From NCBI GenBank assembly GCA_002690655.1, contig NZFL01000003.1, positions 1 through 64,000 on the forward strand: DNA of 64,000 bases, written 5' to 3'. The notes beneath the pieces are model-generated. The model ran no database searches. It had not been told where the DNA came from and saw only the letters and a list, made by a program, of their open reading frames with translations. Shown one piece after another: positions 1 through 9,196 of the stretch (position 1 is its first letter; each line of letters begins with the position of its first letter). The stretch is from Pedosphaera sp. (GTDB taxonomy: Bacteria > Verrucomicrobiota > Verrucomicrobiia > Limisphaerales > AAA164-E04). Position numbers and translations under genes: made by a program.

Positions 1-31
1 AAAATGTTTTTGAATGAAACATACCAAAAAT

Positions 32-1966
32 TTACTTAAGTCGAACAATGCGATAGATGCTTAAATCTGTGTTGTTCTGAATTTGAACGGCATCATGTGA
101 ATCAGCACCAAACCTTGGAGCTCCAATGTTCTGCCATTCATTCAGACTACTTGTTTGCTGTAACTGGTAAATACCACCCTCAATTGTTGTCCATGATAGC
201 CAACTCTGGTTATTTACTTCATACATAGCTATTGTTAAAGAGTCCGCTGGGTTGCTTGGATCTGTGCCGGCAAGCAACTCTTCAAGGTTTGTAGCACCAT
301 CCCCATCGGAATCGCCGTCTGCACCTTTCCATGCTGAGGTCCCTATTCCAAAATGAGATGATTGCCAGGAATCTGGAAGACCATCTTCATTTGCATCGAT
401 CCCCCAGGTTTGAGTGGAGGCGCTGACAGAATCGGCGGATACCGTTCCATCTGCATATATATTGGATAATGAAATGTTGTAGACTTGCCCAGGCTTGAGG
501 TCAGAAATGGTCAAACTTGTCGCCTCAGTATCAATGAATGAGTTACCTGCTCCGTAAGTAATACGATATCCAGAAACACTTTCATCGTGTGCATCTGGCC
601 AAACAACGTTGACCGAATCAAAACCAGCTCCGAATCCATACACGTGACTGGGGATGGCCCTTCCAGCTAATGGTTTGAATCTCTGACCAAACACTTCCAA
701 TGATTTCGAGGTTGAGGAAAACCCACTCCATGTCACTACAAGATTTTCATCATCGACACTGGCAACGTTACCAAGAAATTGGCGACCGGATGTCGTCGTA
801 TTGATCAAGACATCCTTGCTCACGGGGACTCCGTCTCTGACGCTCTTACCGTAGATGCCAGATGAATCTCCATCGTGACCTAGACTTGTCCATGTGACAA
901 AAAAGCCTCCATCAGTGGCACATGCCCTGGGCGCAAATTGATCACCGTAGGCGATACTGTTGACAAGTATTGGCTTGGCTTCGGGTGAACCTGATCCTGC
1001 ATCAATCGATTGATAATAAATATCCCAATTGTTATCTGTTATTTTACCTTTGGGTTTTGATGAATAGAATAAACCCAACGATCCGTCCTCGGAATTGATT
1101 ACATGAGGATTGCTTGAAATCGAATCGGTCGAGGATAGAACTGATTCATCGGATGTCGCATTGCCAGCAGTGTCGAAATGACGGCCTTTGAGAACAACAT
1201 CAAATTGACGTCCCCCGCTGAAGAAATCGATCCGTCCGTTCCTCCTTACACTGTCGGATATTCCGGCCAGTTGTTCAGAGACCCAGACTGCATAAAAACC
1301 ACCATTTTCGGAGGGTGAAATGGACAGCGATTTCTGGTTGTAATCGGTTTCCTGCGACAAACCAAACTCAGCTGTTTGTGGATTCCCATTTGCAGAGAAG
1401 ACTCTGCCAAATACACCATAATGGCTACCGTCCTGATCCAGACTGGACCAGGCGAAAACAACATTACCATTGTCCAGTGATGCTAAAACGGGACGGTTTT
1501 GTGTGTTGTCAGTTGTCTCATTCACTAATAGTTCACCGGTGGCAAAAACCCCTTCAGATGAAATAAATCTGGCATAAATGTCGCCTTTGCTTTCCCAAAC
1601 AACGACTGCGGACAAGTCCACATCGGAAAGGAGCACGATCTGTGCATCAAGCTGATCTCCGGTGGTGGTTTCATTCACTGTGATGGGCTCGAAAACGCTG
1701 GAAGCGTTTTCGTCAAGCCGCAGCAAACTGATGCCTAAGCCGTCATTGTCAGCATGATGATCATTCCATGTGATGTAACCACCAAGCTTGTTCATTGCCA
1801 GATTTTGATTGGATTGATCCCCGGGGATGTTTCCACCGATCAGAAATTCATCTCCGTTTCGAGCCAAATCCGAGGCACAAATGTTTGTGGAATCGATACA
1901 TTGGCAAATCGAAATGATGGTTAAAATGATGATATTTCTTTTCATATGCTGCATGAAACAAATCAT
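32..1966 (-). CDS. Secreted protein with FN3 domain and Ca-binding-type repeat
   Basis: Product of 644 residues, function unknown. The N-terminus has a basic start and a hydrophobic stretch that reads as a signal peptide. ATG codons at 1966, 1954 and 1945 are all possible; the one at 1945 (MKRNIII) gives the most normal signal peptide, and none has a clear ribosome binding site. The first two thirds hold repeated WxS and TxxxDxF-like blocks that suggest a beta-propeller or beta-sandwich exported protein. A fibronectin type III-like domain follows at about residues 440-520. Next comes an Asp-rich DANEDGLPDSW...DSDGDGATNLEE segment of the thrombospondin type 3/dockerin-like calcium-binding kind. 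The C-terminal domain is about 60 residues. It lies 87 bp downstream of the secretin gene on the same strand, so co-transcription is possible. No PEP-CTERM-type sorting tail is visible. Confidence 0.75.
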   Translation of the reverse strand: MICFMQHMKRNIIILTIISICQCIDSTNICASDLARNGDEFLIGGNIPGDQSNQNLAMNKLGGYITWNDHHADNDGLGISLLRLDENASSVFEPITVNETTTGDQLDAQIVLLSDVDLSAVVVWESKGDIYARFISSEGVFATGELLVNETTDNTQNRPVLASLDNGNVVFAWSSLDQDGSHYGVFGRVFSANGNPQTAEFGLSQETDYNQKSLSISPSENGGFYAVWVSEQLAGISDSVRRNGRIDFFSGGRQFDVVLKGRHFDTAGNATSDESVLSSTDSISSNPHVINSEDGSLGLFYSSKPKGKITDNNWDIYYQSIDAGSGSPEAKPILVNSIAYGDQFAPRACATDGGFFVTWTSLGHDGDSSGIYGKSVRDGVPVSKDVLINTTTSGRQFLGNVASVDDENLVVTWSGFSSTSKSLEVFGQRFKPLAGRAIPSHVYGFGAGFDSVNVVWPDAHDESVSGYRITYGAGNSFIDTEATSLTISDLKPGQVYNISLSNIYADGTVSADSVSASTQTWGIDANEDGLPDSWQSSHFGIGTSAWKGADGDSDGDGATNLEELLAGTDPSNPADSLTIAMYEVNNQSWLSWTTIEGGIYQLQQTSSLNEWQNIGAPRFGADSHDAVQIQNNTDLSIYRIVRLK

Positions 1967-2053
1967 ATTAGTGAGTGACGAATACCAGATTGGTGTAAGC
2001 TTAAAGTTTCGTGTTAATCCCTGATCCTGAATGAGTATTCCTGATCTTACGAA

Positions 2054-5050
2054 TTATTCGGTATCACTAACCCTGTCCGAGAAACTCAGCGGGTCATACG
2101 GCAGATTGTTTTCGTCATGAACACGGTTGCCAGCAGGATCAACGATCGTCGGCGTCACGAAAATAGCCAAATTCTTTTTCTCGGTGAAGTTGGATTCGCT
2201 TCGGAAAAATCTTCCAAGGAAAGGAATATCGCCTAGAACTGGCACCTTGTCTTTGTGTTTAGCTACGTCTTCTGAAATCAGTCCACCTAGAACAACTGTT
2301 TGGCCATCCCATACGACAACACTGGTCAAAACTTGACGTGTTCGCAATCGAGGTAGAGGTAATTGAGCCACCAATGGATTCGCCACCGTGCTACCAGCAC
2401 CACCTTGTGCAATAACTGCGAACGGGCCTGGATCGTCATATCCTACAAATTGAATCAAAGTAGGCAAAATGGTTAATTTGATTGTATATCCGTCTGATGA
2501 AACATAGGGAACAATATCTAACATGGGACCTTCAGGAATAACTGTGGTTTGAGGTGTGATGGTCGTTCCGAGAGGCGTGTTTCCGCCACCGCCAACGTTC
2601 ACACCACCGCCACCGCCACCACCGCCAACACCACCGCCGCCGCCTTGTTGGTTGGCACCTGTTCCGGTAACAATGGTTCGCATGTCAACAGCGCGAATAC
2701 TGGCCTGGCGGCCACTCACTGTTGTAATGCTGGGAGATGCAAGAACATCAACACCATCGCGTTGATCTAAAGCACGTAAGACTACTCGGAACTGTGGGTC
2801 CGTCAGGATACCCGTAAAAGTGGCCATGGCTGGAATGGGTGTTCCATCCGGCCCATCTGTCCTGACACCGTTGGTAAGACGTTGATCAGACCCGTCCGTT
2901 GGCTGTGCAGTGGGAATACCACCACTGGCAGGAAAAATACCAAGACTGTTGGCTGCGGAAGGCTGCCCATTCATCGAAGGTGCAGTGCCACCGCTGAAGA
3001 CACCCTTGTCTCCGAACGCAAGCACATTGCCGAGGAACCAGTCAAAACCAAGTGCTCTGCTGTCGTTTTGTGTAAATTCAGCGAATTTTGCTTCTATGGT
3101 CAGTTGTGGAGGCATCTCATTGAGGGTTTGAATTGCCTGCTCAATAATATCCAGGTCAGTCATGGTTGCTCGGACATACAAAGAGCCATTACGATCATTG
3201 AAAAAGACAGCTTTTCCATCGCTTTGTTGGCCACCAAGACCACCCATGCCGCCGCCCATGCCGCCGCCCATGCCCATGCCGCCACCCATGCCGCCACCCA
3301 TGCCGCCACCCATGCCGCCACCCATGCCGCCCATCATCTGGCCCATAGTGAAATTAACACCAGCCGCAGCAAAAAAGTTACGCACAAGTACTTGGACATC
3401 CGCCATCATACGCACAGATGAAACACCACCCGAGGCTCCCATGCCCATGCCGCCGCCCATGCCGCCGCCCATGCCGCCACCCATGCCGCCACCCATGCCG
3501 CCGCCGCCGCCCATGCCGCCGCCACCCATGCCGCCGCCCATGCCGCCACCCATGCCGCCGCCCATGCCGCCGCCGCCCATCATACTCATACCAGTTGGAT
3601 CAGCAAATAAGATGGGCATGCTTGTGCCGCCCATGCCGCCGCCGCCACCGCCCATGCCGCCGCCGCCCATGCCGCCGCCGCCGCCGCCCATGCCGCCGCC
3701 GCCACCGCCACCGCCACCGGTATTGATTGCCTGATCAAGTGAAATTCCTGTGACTCCTTCCATACCTTGAATGAATACATCCGGATCCACCTTGTAAGTT
3801 CTCGTGAACAATGGCTCGGTGTCTTCGACTTTTTTGGTGAAGATGACAGCATAATCCAAAACACTGAATTTGATCGGTGTCTCAGCAACGTTTGTTACCA
3901 ATTCAACGACCTGAGATAATTTAATATTTCGTAATGGTGGAGTGATCGTAATTCCAACACTGTAGAGATCGATGGGTTCAGTAGGTAATGGTGCAACGGA
4001 TGGCAACCCCGTCAATGGGTCTACACCGCCGGCGAATGGAGATGCCTGAACCCCCGTGTCCATGTGGTTACTGATGACAAAGTTGATACCCTCCTCCTCA
4101 GCATCACGTTCCCTGGCTTCGTCATATAAAAATTGTACTACCTCACTTAATGGCAGACCGTCAAAAACGACTTCATCAAGAATGATACGGTCCATTTTGG
4201 ATATGATTTTTTGGCGACCTAATCCTGTGTGGACTAGGTTCGTGCTCGCATAACTGTTGGATACGGGGAGTTCGTTTTTGTTTAAGCCCGGGTCCCAGTA
4301 ATTGGCAACCTCAATCATTTTTTCCTGTGAGGTGATCTCGCGCTTGCGTGTTTCTCTTTGGAATTTCTTCTGATTGAGAAGTGAAAGGTAATACCAGACG
4401 GCATTACTTTCAGGATCCAATTTTTTGGCTTCATTGAGTTTAGCTTCAGCCTCCTCCAATTTGTTCAGCTCAAGAAACAGTCGTGCATCTTGAATCATCG
4501 TCGAAGCTTGTATCTGCTGTTCGCGCACCGCTGGTATTTTGGTGATAGCATCACGGCTTGGCTGCCTTCCAGTGTACCGCAGTATGAGTTTGTCATTTGC
4601 AGCTTTGAATTGCAGGGCGCCTTCATTATTGGGGTCCAGCTTCAAGATACGCACAGCTTCCTGATCCGCTTCATAAAACTTTTGCGCCTTCTGAAATTTA
4701 TCGGCAAGTTTGAGGCGAATCTCAGCCATACCTTCAACGGTGCGCTGTCGTTCGGCCTCAACAGCAGCAATTGGCCCCACCTTGTTCAGGTGGTTGACTG
4801 CTTCCTCATAAAGCAGCGCAGTTTTCAAAAGTTCGTCACGTGCTTTAGCTTCATTGCGAGAAGACTCTGCTTGTTCAAGCTTGATCCTCAACGCTATGAC
4901 CGCTTCTTCACGTATAGCTTTTTCTCTGTTGGATAGTTGGTCAACAGATTGAGCAGTCACGCTACAGACTGCGCTTACTGCTATGACCAGACATAGAATG
5001 GTTGTCGCTGCTTTGCTCATGGGTTTGCTACTCATCAAACTAAAAGTCAT
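2054..5050 (-). CDS. Secretin, Amuc_1098-like, with Gly/Met-rich inserts
   Basis: Product of 998 residues, an outer-membrane secretin of the type II/III secretion and type IV pilus superfamily. An N-terminal signal peptide ends near AQS; internal ATGs at residues 6 and 11 could be the true start. Residues about 35-250 are helical and TPR-like. STN/N-domain-like sequence follows (for example DEVVFDGLPLSEVV). The C-terminal secretin domain shows VLASPSITTVSGRQA, VVWDGQTVVLGGLISE and VPVLGDIPFLGRFF, the usual closing signature. Two blocks of GGM/GGG repeats lie at about residues 443-537 and 572-603, and a shorter Gly tract lies near residue 810. Such low complexity is unusual for the family. It is last in a four-gene series with PilM-like and Amuc_1100-like proteins, 15 bp after the preceding gene. 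In Akkermansia the equivalent set is Amuc_1098-1101. A pilus or envelope-complex role is inferred. Confidence 0.88.
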   Translation of the reverse strand: MTFSLMSSKPMSKAATTILCLVIAVSAVCSVTAQSVDQLSNREKAIREEAVIALRIKLEQAESSRNEAKARDELLKTALLYEEAVNHLNKVGPIAAVEAERQRTVEGMAEIRLKLADKFQKAQKFYEADQEAVRILKLDPNNEGALQFKAANDKLILRYTGRQPSRDAITKIPAVREQQIQASTMIQDARLFLELNKLEEAEAKLNEAKKLDPESNAVWYYLSLLNQKKFQRETRKREITSQEKMIEVANYWDPGLNKNELPVSNSYASTNLVHTGLGRQKIISKMDRIILDEVVFDGLPLSEVVQFLYDEARERDAEEEGINFVISNHMDTGVQASPFAGGVDPLTGLPSVAPLPTEPIDLYSVGITITPPLRNIKLSQVVELVTNVAETPIKFSVLDYAVIFTKKVEDTEPLFTRTYKVDPDVFIQGMEGVTGISLDQAINTGGGGGGGGGMGGGGGGMGGGGMGGGGGGMGGTSMPILFADPTGMSMMGGGGMGGGMGGGMGGGMGGGGMGGGGGMGGGMGGGMGGGMGGGMGMGASGGVSSVRMMADVQVLVRNFFAAAGVNFTMGQMMGGMGGGMGGGMGGGMGGGMGMGGGMGGGMGGLGGQQSDGKAVFFNDRNGSLYVRATMTDLDIIEQAIQTLNEMPPQLTIEAKFAEFTQNDSRALGFDWFLGNVLAFGDKGVFSGGTAPSMNGQPSAANSLGIFPASGGIPTAQPTDGSDQRLTNGVRTDGPDGTPIPAMATFTGILTDPQFRVVLRALDQRDGVDVLASPSITTVSGRQASIRAVDMRTIVTGTGANQQGGGGGVGGGGGGGGVNVGGGGNTPLGTTITPQTTVIPEGPMLDIVPYVSSDGYTIKLTILPTLIQFVGYDDPGPFAVIAQGGAGSTVANPLVAQLPLPRLRTRQVLTSVVVWDGQTVVLGGLISEDVAKHKDKVPVLGDIPFLGRFFRSESNFTEKKNLAIFVTPTIVDPAGNRVHDENNLPYDPLSFSDRVSDTE
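3240..3335 (-). repeat. GGM-coding tandem repeat, block 2 of secretin
   Basis: The plus strand reads as reiterated ccgccgcccatg / ccgccacccatg units. On the coding strand this encodes Gly-Gly-Met-Gly repeats at about residues 572-603 of the secretin. The short, near-identical 12-15 bp units make the tract prone to slippage. Confidence 0.9.
3440..3720 (-). repeat. GGM/GGG-coding tandem repeat, block 1 of secretin
   Basis: A long tract of short units (ccgccgcccatg and variants) is interrupted at about 3580-3630 by a unique stretch encoding roughly 17 residues. It codes for Gly/Met-rich low-complexity sequence at about residues 443-537 of the secretin. The reading frame is kept throughout, which argues for selection on the protein. 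Confidence 0.9.
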
Positions 5051-5065
5051 TTTAATAACGGAATG

Positions 5066-5863
5066 TTAATTACTTATCAATCCCGAGGTTATCGTCGTGT
5101 GCTTGGATGTTTTTTCGTCGGACAAAACTACTTCAGTTTCGGAAACGAATACAACCTTGTAGTTGCGTTTTTCAATGGAAATTTTATCACCTTTGCGCTG
5201 AGAAGTGAATTTGCGGGGTTTTGCTGCCGGATATTCCAGATCGGCCTTGTAACCAGTCACCTCAGTGAAAGGCTGGAGGGCTTCTACGGTGATCGCCTGA
5301 TTGGAATCCAGAAGCTCCAGAACAAAAGCGTCAGGTTTCAGTGGGTTCCCCTTAACCTCTTTCAAAATGAAAATGTCATTCTTATCACGAAGTCGAGCAA
5401 ATCGTGTGACTTTGCGACGCTCACTCTTTTTCTCGGCTGCCTCGCGAGTGACGGCGAAACTATAACGAGGATTTTCTTCTTTGATCTCCTTATCTGCATT
5501 GAATGAAATACGAAGATAAAGGGGATTGGTTTCAATAATTTTAAGCGCGTTCGGCCCCTTGCGTCCGTAGAAACGGTCCTTGACCAAAGTACCGTTGTTG
5601 TCAAGCCAACCAACGGGGTTGAACGTGTTATGATCAGGACCTGCAACGATGGCAGACTTAGGCTTTTTGGCTCGGTTCAACAAAGCAATCTTGTCACTCA
5701 AATCCTTAGGCTGAAATTCTTTGGGTTTTGTCGGACGAATACTTTCCTCCAACTCCACTCGGATAGAGGAAACAAGGAATGGCAGAGAAGCCGCAGCCCC
5801 AGCCAAACCCAACAAGACCACTGCTAAAATGATCTTTTCGTAATGTTTCTTTATAAAATCCAT
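5066..5863 (-). CDS. Membrane-anchored protein, Amuc_1099-like
   Basis: Product of 265 residues. A short cytoplasmic start (MDFIKKHYEK) precedes one transmembrane helix at about residues 11-33; the rest is probably periplasmic, charged and beta-rich. I recognise no catalytic motif. Its place between the Amuc_1100-like gene (21 bp upstream) and the secretin gene (15 bp downstream) matches Amuc_1099 of Akkermansia. By position it could play a PilP/GspC-like role linking the inner-membrane complex to the secretin. That role is inferred from context, not from a motif. Confidence 0.7.
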   Translation of the reverse strand: MDFIKKHYEKIILAVVLLGLAGAAASLPFLVSSIRVELEESIRPTKPKEFQPKDLSDKIALLNRAKKPKSAIVAGPDHNTFNPVGWLDNNGTLVKDRFYGRKGPNALKIIETNPLYLRISFNADKEIKEENPRYSFAVTREAAEKKSERRKVTRFARLRDKNDIFILKEVKGNPLKPDAFVLELLDSNQAITVEALQPFTEVTGYKADLEYPAAKPRKFTSQRKGDKISIEKRNYKVVFVSETEVVLSDEKTSKHTTITSGLISN

Positions 5864-5884
5864 TTTATTAAAAATCTACCCGAC

Positions 5885-7042
5885 TCATAAGCCGTAAGCC
5901 CCTGCGCCACCATCGCCCTCTTCTTCGTCAGATGGCAGAGGCATTAAAGAATCAAGCTCTTCTTCAGGAAAGACGGCAATTCCAACCAACATCATGTTGA
6001 CGGTCAAGGGTTTTTCGTCAAGATCTTCCAAAATGTTGATTTCAGGCCCAGCATTTTGGTTTTGACCCATTCCCCCGTAAGGAGAAGCGGCACCGTATCG
6101 ACCGCCGGCTCCACCTGCTCCGCCATACCTGCCTTGCATGCTCGCAGCGGGGGCGGTCGGTGCGAGTCCATACATTGCTTCCATTGAACCTTTCGCGCCA
6201 CGCATGGAACCAGCCATGGGTGACATGGAAGTAGATTCACCTTGCTCAACTGCCAGCCATTTTACTCTGAAAAAATGATTCGAATGATTAAATCCATCCA
6301 ACACCCGCCCCAGCTCAGAACTAAAGCACTGAAAGCTAATCTGATAAGGCATCATGATGGCATTGATGTTGGGATCCTGCGTCGCAACATCTTCTATGTA
6401 GTTTTCAGCAGAAGTGGAAGACGAAGTGGTCGAAGCGGTGCCTGAAAGGCCCATGGAGCTAGTACCGGCACTTGCCGCATCATTATCACTAACAGGAAGA
6501 CGCTTGATGGTATTGATTCCGTGAATTTTAGCTTCAAAAAGAACCTCGCACAATTCCCTGACCTGATAAAGCTGGAATGTCAAAGGACGCAAGGCGTCTA
6601 CTTCTAGATCGATCCGAGGTCGAATGTCATCAAAGGAAAACCCATAATTACCCTGATCCGAAGAAGGAAGCTTGATACCCGTGTATTTGGCATCTCTTTG
6701 CAATTCATAAACCGTATTTTCCAGAATTTCCTTGAACCCGGAAATGGATATGTCTGCCGGTATCTCAAAACCAGGGAAATAGGATCCCATAGGCCCCAAC
6801 ACCATCTCCTTGACCCTTTCCTGTTCCTTTTTGACCGCACTGATATTGTCCACCTTGTCGGTTCCGGGGTGAGGGTCACGGGTATAAAGGCTCTTTACGA
6901 GCTGGCGCTGAGAATCAAGCTCAGCCGTTATACCTTTGTCCTTGTCGATTTGCGCCATCATGTACCAGCCCGCAACACACATCAGGACGAGGGCAATCAC
7001 ACACCCTACCACCAAGCCTACGTTTTGTTTGATCCAGTTCAT
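5885..7042 (-). CDS. Amuc_1100-like PilO-type membrane protein
   Basis: Product of 385 residues: a short N-terminus, one transmembrane helix at about residues 9-30 and then a coiled-coil-prone segment (DKDKGITAELDSQRQLVKSL), the PilO/GspM-like plan. The periplasmic part has a Ser/Thr/Ala linker at about residues 195-215. A Gly/Ala/Tyr-rich low-complexity insert lies at about residues 297-327, and the tail is acidic (DEEEGDGG). The start codon overlaps the stop of the PilM gene in a TAATG arrangement, implying translational coupling. Gene order and architecture match Amuc_1100 of Akkermansia, the protein studied as a TLR2 ligand; this version is longer because of the inserts. No host-related function can be read from the sequence. 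Confidence 0.75.
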   Translation of the reverse strand: MNWIKQNVGLVVGCVIALVLMCVAGWYMMAQIDKDKGITAELDSQRQLVKSLYTRDPHPGTDKVDNISAVKKEQERVKEMVLGPMGSYFPGFEIPADISISGFKEILENTVYELQRDAKYTGIKLPSSDQGNYGFSFDDIRPRIDLEVDALRPLTFQLYQVRELCEVLFEAKIHGINTIKRLPVSDNDAASAGTSSMGLSGTASTTSSSTSAENYIEDVATQDPNINAIMMPYQISFQCFSSELGRVLDGFNHSNHFFRVKWLAVEQGESTSMSPMAGSMRGAKGSMEAMYGLAPTAPAASMQGRYGGAGGAGGRYGAASPYGGMGQNQNAGPEINILEDLDEKPLTVNMMLVGIAVFPEEELDSLMPLPSDEEEGDGGAGAYGL

Positions 7043-8925
7043 TAGTCAACAAGAGAAATGGGTTCTTTTAGTTTCAAGGAAATCTCAAACTTGAAAGTTC
7101 CTTCTTCAGCATTCACCTGGGCCAATTCACCAATCAATTTAGTATCATCCGCATTGAAATAATTGGTCTGTGTTTGTAGTTTTTGAAGCAGGGTAAATGC
7201 CAAACTGTTATTTGCATTAGGATTTATTGCCCTTCGGTTAACCCCCCGACAACTCAAAGTGAGTTTGGTAATCAGGTCCTCGTTATCCTCATCAGAAGTC
7301 GCACCGTCCTCATCATCATCCCAATCATCGTCACCTCCTGAGTCCCCCATGGGCAACAGCCCGTATCGCTTCATCATCTCAATATCCATCATGGGGCTGG
7401 CCTCATCCTCATCGTCATCCCAATCATCGAATGTCTGAGCACCAGTAAGATCTATGCCTGGACTATCAGGTTTCAAAGCTTCAAGCCATAGACCAGCATC
7501 AAGAGAAAAGCGTTTTTGTGCTTCCGATTCCGCCTCGAGGAGTGAACCTCTAATCACCTGCAGAAGGTCTGTCCAGTAGAACCGTTGTTGAACAAGACCC
7601 TCAAACGCTTCAACTTTGCTTAATTGAGTAGCCAGAGTTGATTCCTCGGGCTTCAATTGACCTTCCAGATTCTGAAGCGGAGCGGCAATGGTTTGGAGCC
7701 TGTTCATCACCTTCTGTTTTTCACCGAATACTTGAGAATAAAACAACCCAATGGCAGCAACCACAAGCACGAGACCAAAAACAGAGGATATCAGATAAGG
7801 CTTCTTTCGATTGAACTCCTGACGCTGCAAGGAAGACTTGGGCATCAGATTCAGTTCAACAGGACACTGAACCACATTCCTCAAGCCGAGACCTACGACC
7901 TCGCCAAACGAGTGTGCAACCCGAGCCAAGTCCTCCAGATTGAGGGAGGGATCGATTTCAACAGCACGAAAAGGGTTGAAATACTCAACTTCGACATTGA
8001 GCTTTTCTGCAAAAAATTGTGCTGTGTAAGGCATGATGGAAGCCCCTCCCGCAAGGAACAAACGGTCTGGTGCGGACCCACCCTGCTGAGTACGATAGAA
8101 CTGCATTGTCTGGTTGACCTGTATGTGCAAACGAGTCATGACCTGACGGGCGATCTTCGAAATTTGGGCTTGTTGAGGGTTGTCGGGATCCTCATAGGCA
8201 CCCCCCAAACTGACAAATCCCTGTTCGATTTTGAATTTTTCAGCATCAGGGAAGCGCATCTTGGCTTCTGTAGAAAATTCCTGTGTAATCGAATTTGCAC
8301 CAACATTAATGCTGCGAGCGAACATCTTACCTTTTTCGAAGAAGAGCAAGTTACTCGATTTGGCACCAATATCCAGCAACATGGTACAACCTTCCAGATC
8401 CCCGTAATTATAGCGAAAAGCGTTACATATGGCAGCCTGCGATACGTCGACCAGATTTAAGACCATGCCGTGTGACTCGGCAGCTTTGAACACTTTATCA
8501 ACCAAGTCGGTTTTGATTGCGACAAGCAGAACCTCCAACTCGCCACTTGGAGATGTTCCCATGATTTGGTAATCCCATACAACTTCCTCAAGAGGAAAAG
8601 GAACATTCTGTTGTGCCTCGTATTGGATGATCTGAGTGACTTTGGATGAATCAACCGGAGGCAATTTTACAAATTTTGAGAACACCTGATAACCAGGAGC
8701 ACAGGCATTGATGTTCTTGGCATTGAATCCCTGATCAGTGATGAGAGACTGAAGCGCCTTCTTGACGACACCTTCGCGGACAGCATCCTGCGCCCCGGGC
8801 AGTCCGAGAGGATGCTGGCCGAATTTCTTCAGCACCAGACTTCCTGAGTCAGTCTGATCGAACTCAGCGACTTTGACGCATCCGGCGCCTAGATCGATGC
8901 TTAAAAACGATTTCGATTTTAACAT
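7042..8925 (-). CDS. PilM/PilN-like fusion protein (Amuc_1101-like)
   Basis: Product of 627 residues. The N-terminal 350 residues are a PilM/FtsA-type actin-fold ATPase: SIDLGAGCVKVAEFD phosphate-1 loop, LLDIGAKSSNLLFFE phosphate-2 loop and LFLAGGASIMPYTA adenosine motif. A transmembrane helix follows at about residues 377-397 and then a PilN-like coiled coil, so the cytoplasmic and bitopic subunits appear fused in one chain. An Asp/Glu-rich insert at about residues 497-552 (two DDWDDDED blocks) is unusual. It is first gene of the pilus-like operon; a candidate promoter lies 90-115 bp upstream. It would organise the inner-membrane platform on the cytoplasmic side. Confidence 0.87.
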   Translation of the reverse strand: MLKSKSFLSIDLGAGCVKVAEFDQTDSGSLVLKKFGQHPLGLPGAQDAVREGVVKKALQSLITDQGFNAKNINACAPGYQVFSKFVKLPPVDSSKVTQIIQYEAQQNVPFPLEEVVWDYQIMGTSPSGELEVLLVAIKTDLVDKVFKAAESHGMVLNLVDVSQAAICNAFRYNYGDLEGCTMLLDIGAKSSNLLFFEKGKMFARSINVGANSITQEFSTEAKMRFPDAEKFKIEQGFVSLGGAYEDPDNPQQAQISKIARQVMTRLHIQVNQTMQFYRTQQGGSAPDRLFLAGGASIMPYTAQFFAEKLNVEVEYFNPFRAVEIDPSLNLEDLARVAHSFGEVVGLGLRNVVQCPVELNLMPKSSLQRQEFNRKKPYLISSVFGLVLVVAAIGLFYSQVFGEKQKVMNRLQTIAAPLQNLEGQLKPEESTLATQLSKVEAFEGLVQQRFYWTDLLQVIRGSLLEAESEAQKRFSLDAGLWLEALKPDSPGIDLTGAQTFDDWDDDEDEASPMMDIEMMKRYGLLPMGDSGGDDDWDDDEDGATSDEDNEDLITKLTLSCRGVNRRAINPNANNSLAFTLLQKLQTQTNYFNADDTKLIGELAQVNAEEGTFKFEISLKLKEPISLVD

Positions 8926-9013
8926 TTGTTCTTATATTTCCTGTCTATCAGGGCAACAAAAGAACCGTTGAGCCACAAGGCCACCGGAACTCATATTGCG
9001 AAGGTCGGGGAGG

Positions 9014-9042
9014 TGAATATTGGAATTTTACACTAGGGTCAA
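9014..9042 (-). promoter_or_regulatory. Candidate sigma70 promoter for the PilM-to-secretin operon
   Basis: On the minus strand TTGACC (9037-9042), a 17-base spacer and TATTCA (9014-9019) form a plausible -35/-10 pair. It sits in the 271 bp gap between the sugar transferase and pilM-like genes, about 90 bp before the pilM-like start. Nothing else in that gap looks like a gene. Confidence 0.45.
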
Positions 9043-9196
9043 CAGAATTCTTATTTTTATGCAATAAACACTTCATCTCTCCGGTATTTCTACTCTTTCA
9101 TTACCCTTGGGTTCTGCCAATGGGATCCTAATCTTTTGGACTCATCGATACGCAAAGTCGCTCAATAAAAAAACTGATTTCTCACTGTCTAAAGGT

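Noticed and set aside
3240-3720. CRISPR-like array
   Set aside because: The repeats are short, adjacent, without spacers, in frame and protein-coding. No CRISPR array or cas gene was seen anywhere in the window.
3162-3734. Proline-rich 190-residue frame on the plus strand
   Set aside because: It is the antisense reading of the Gly/Met repeats of the secretin gene; repeats keep all frames open.
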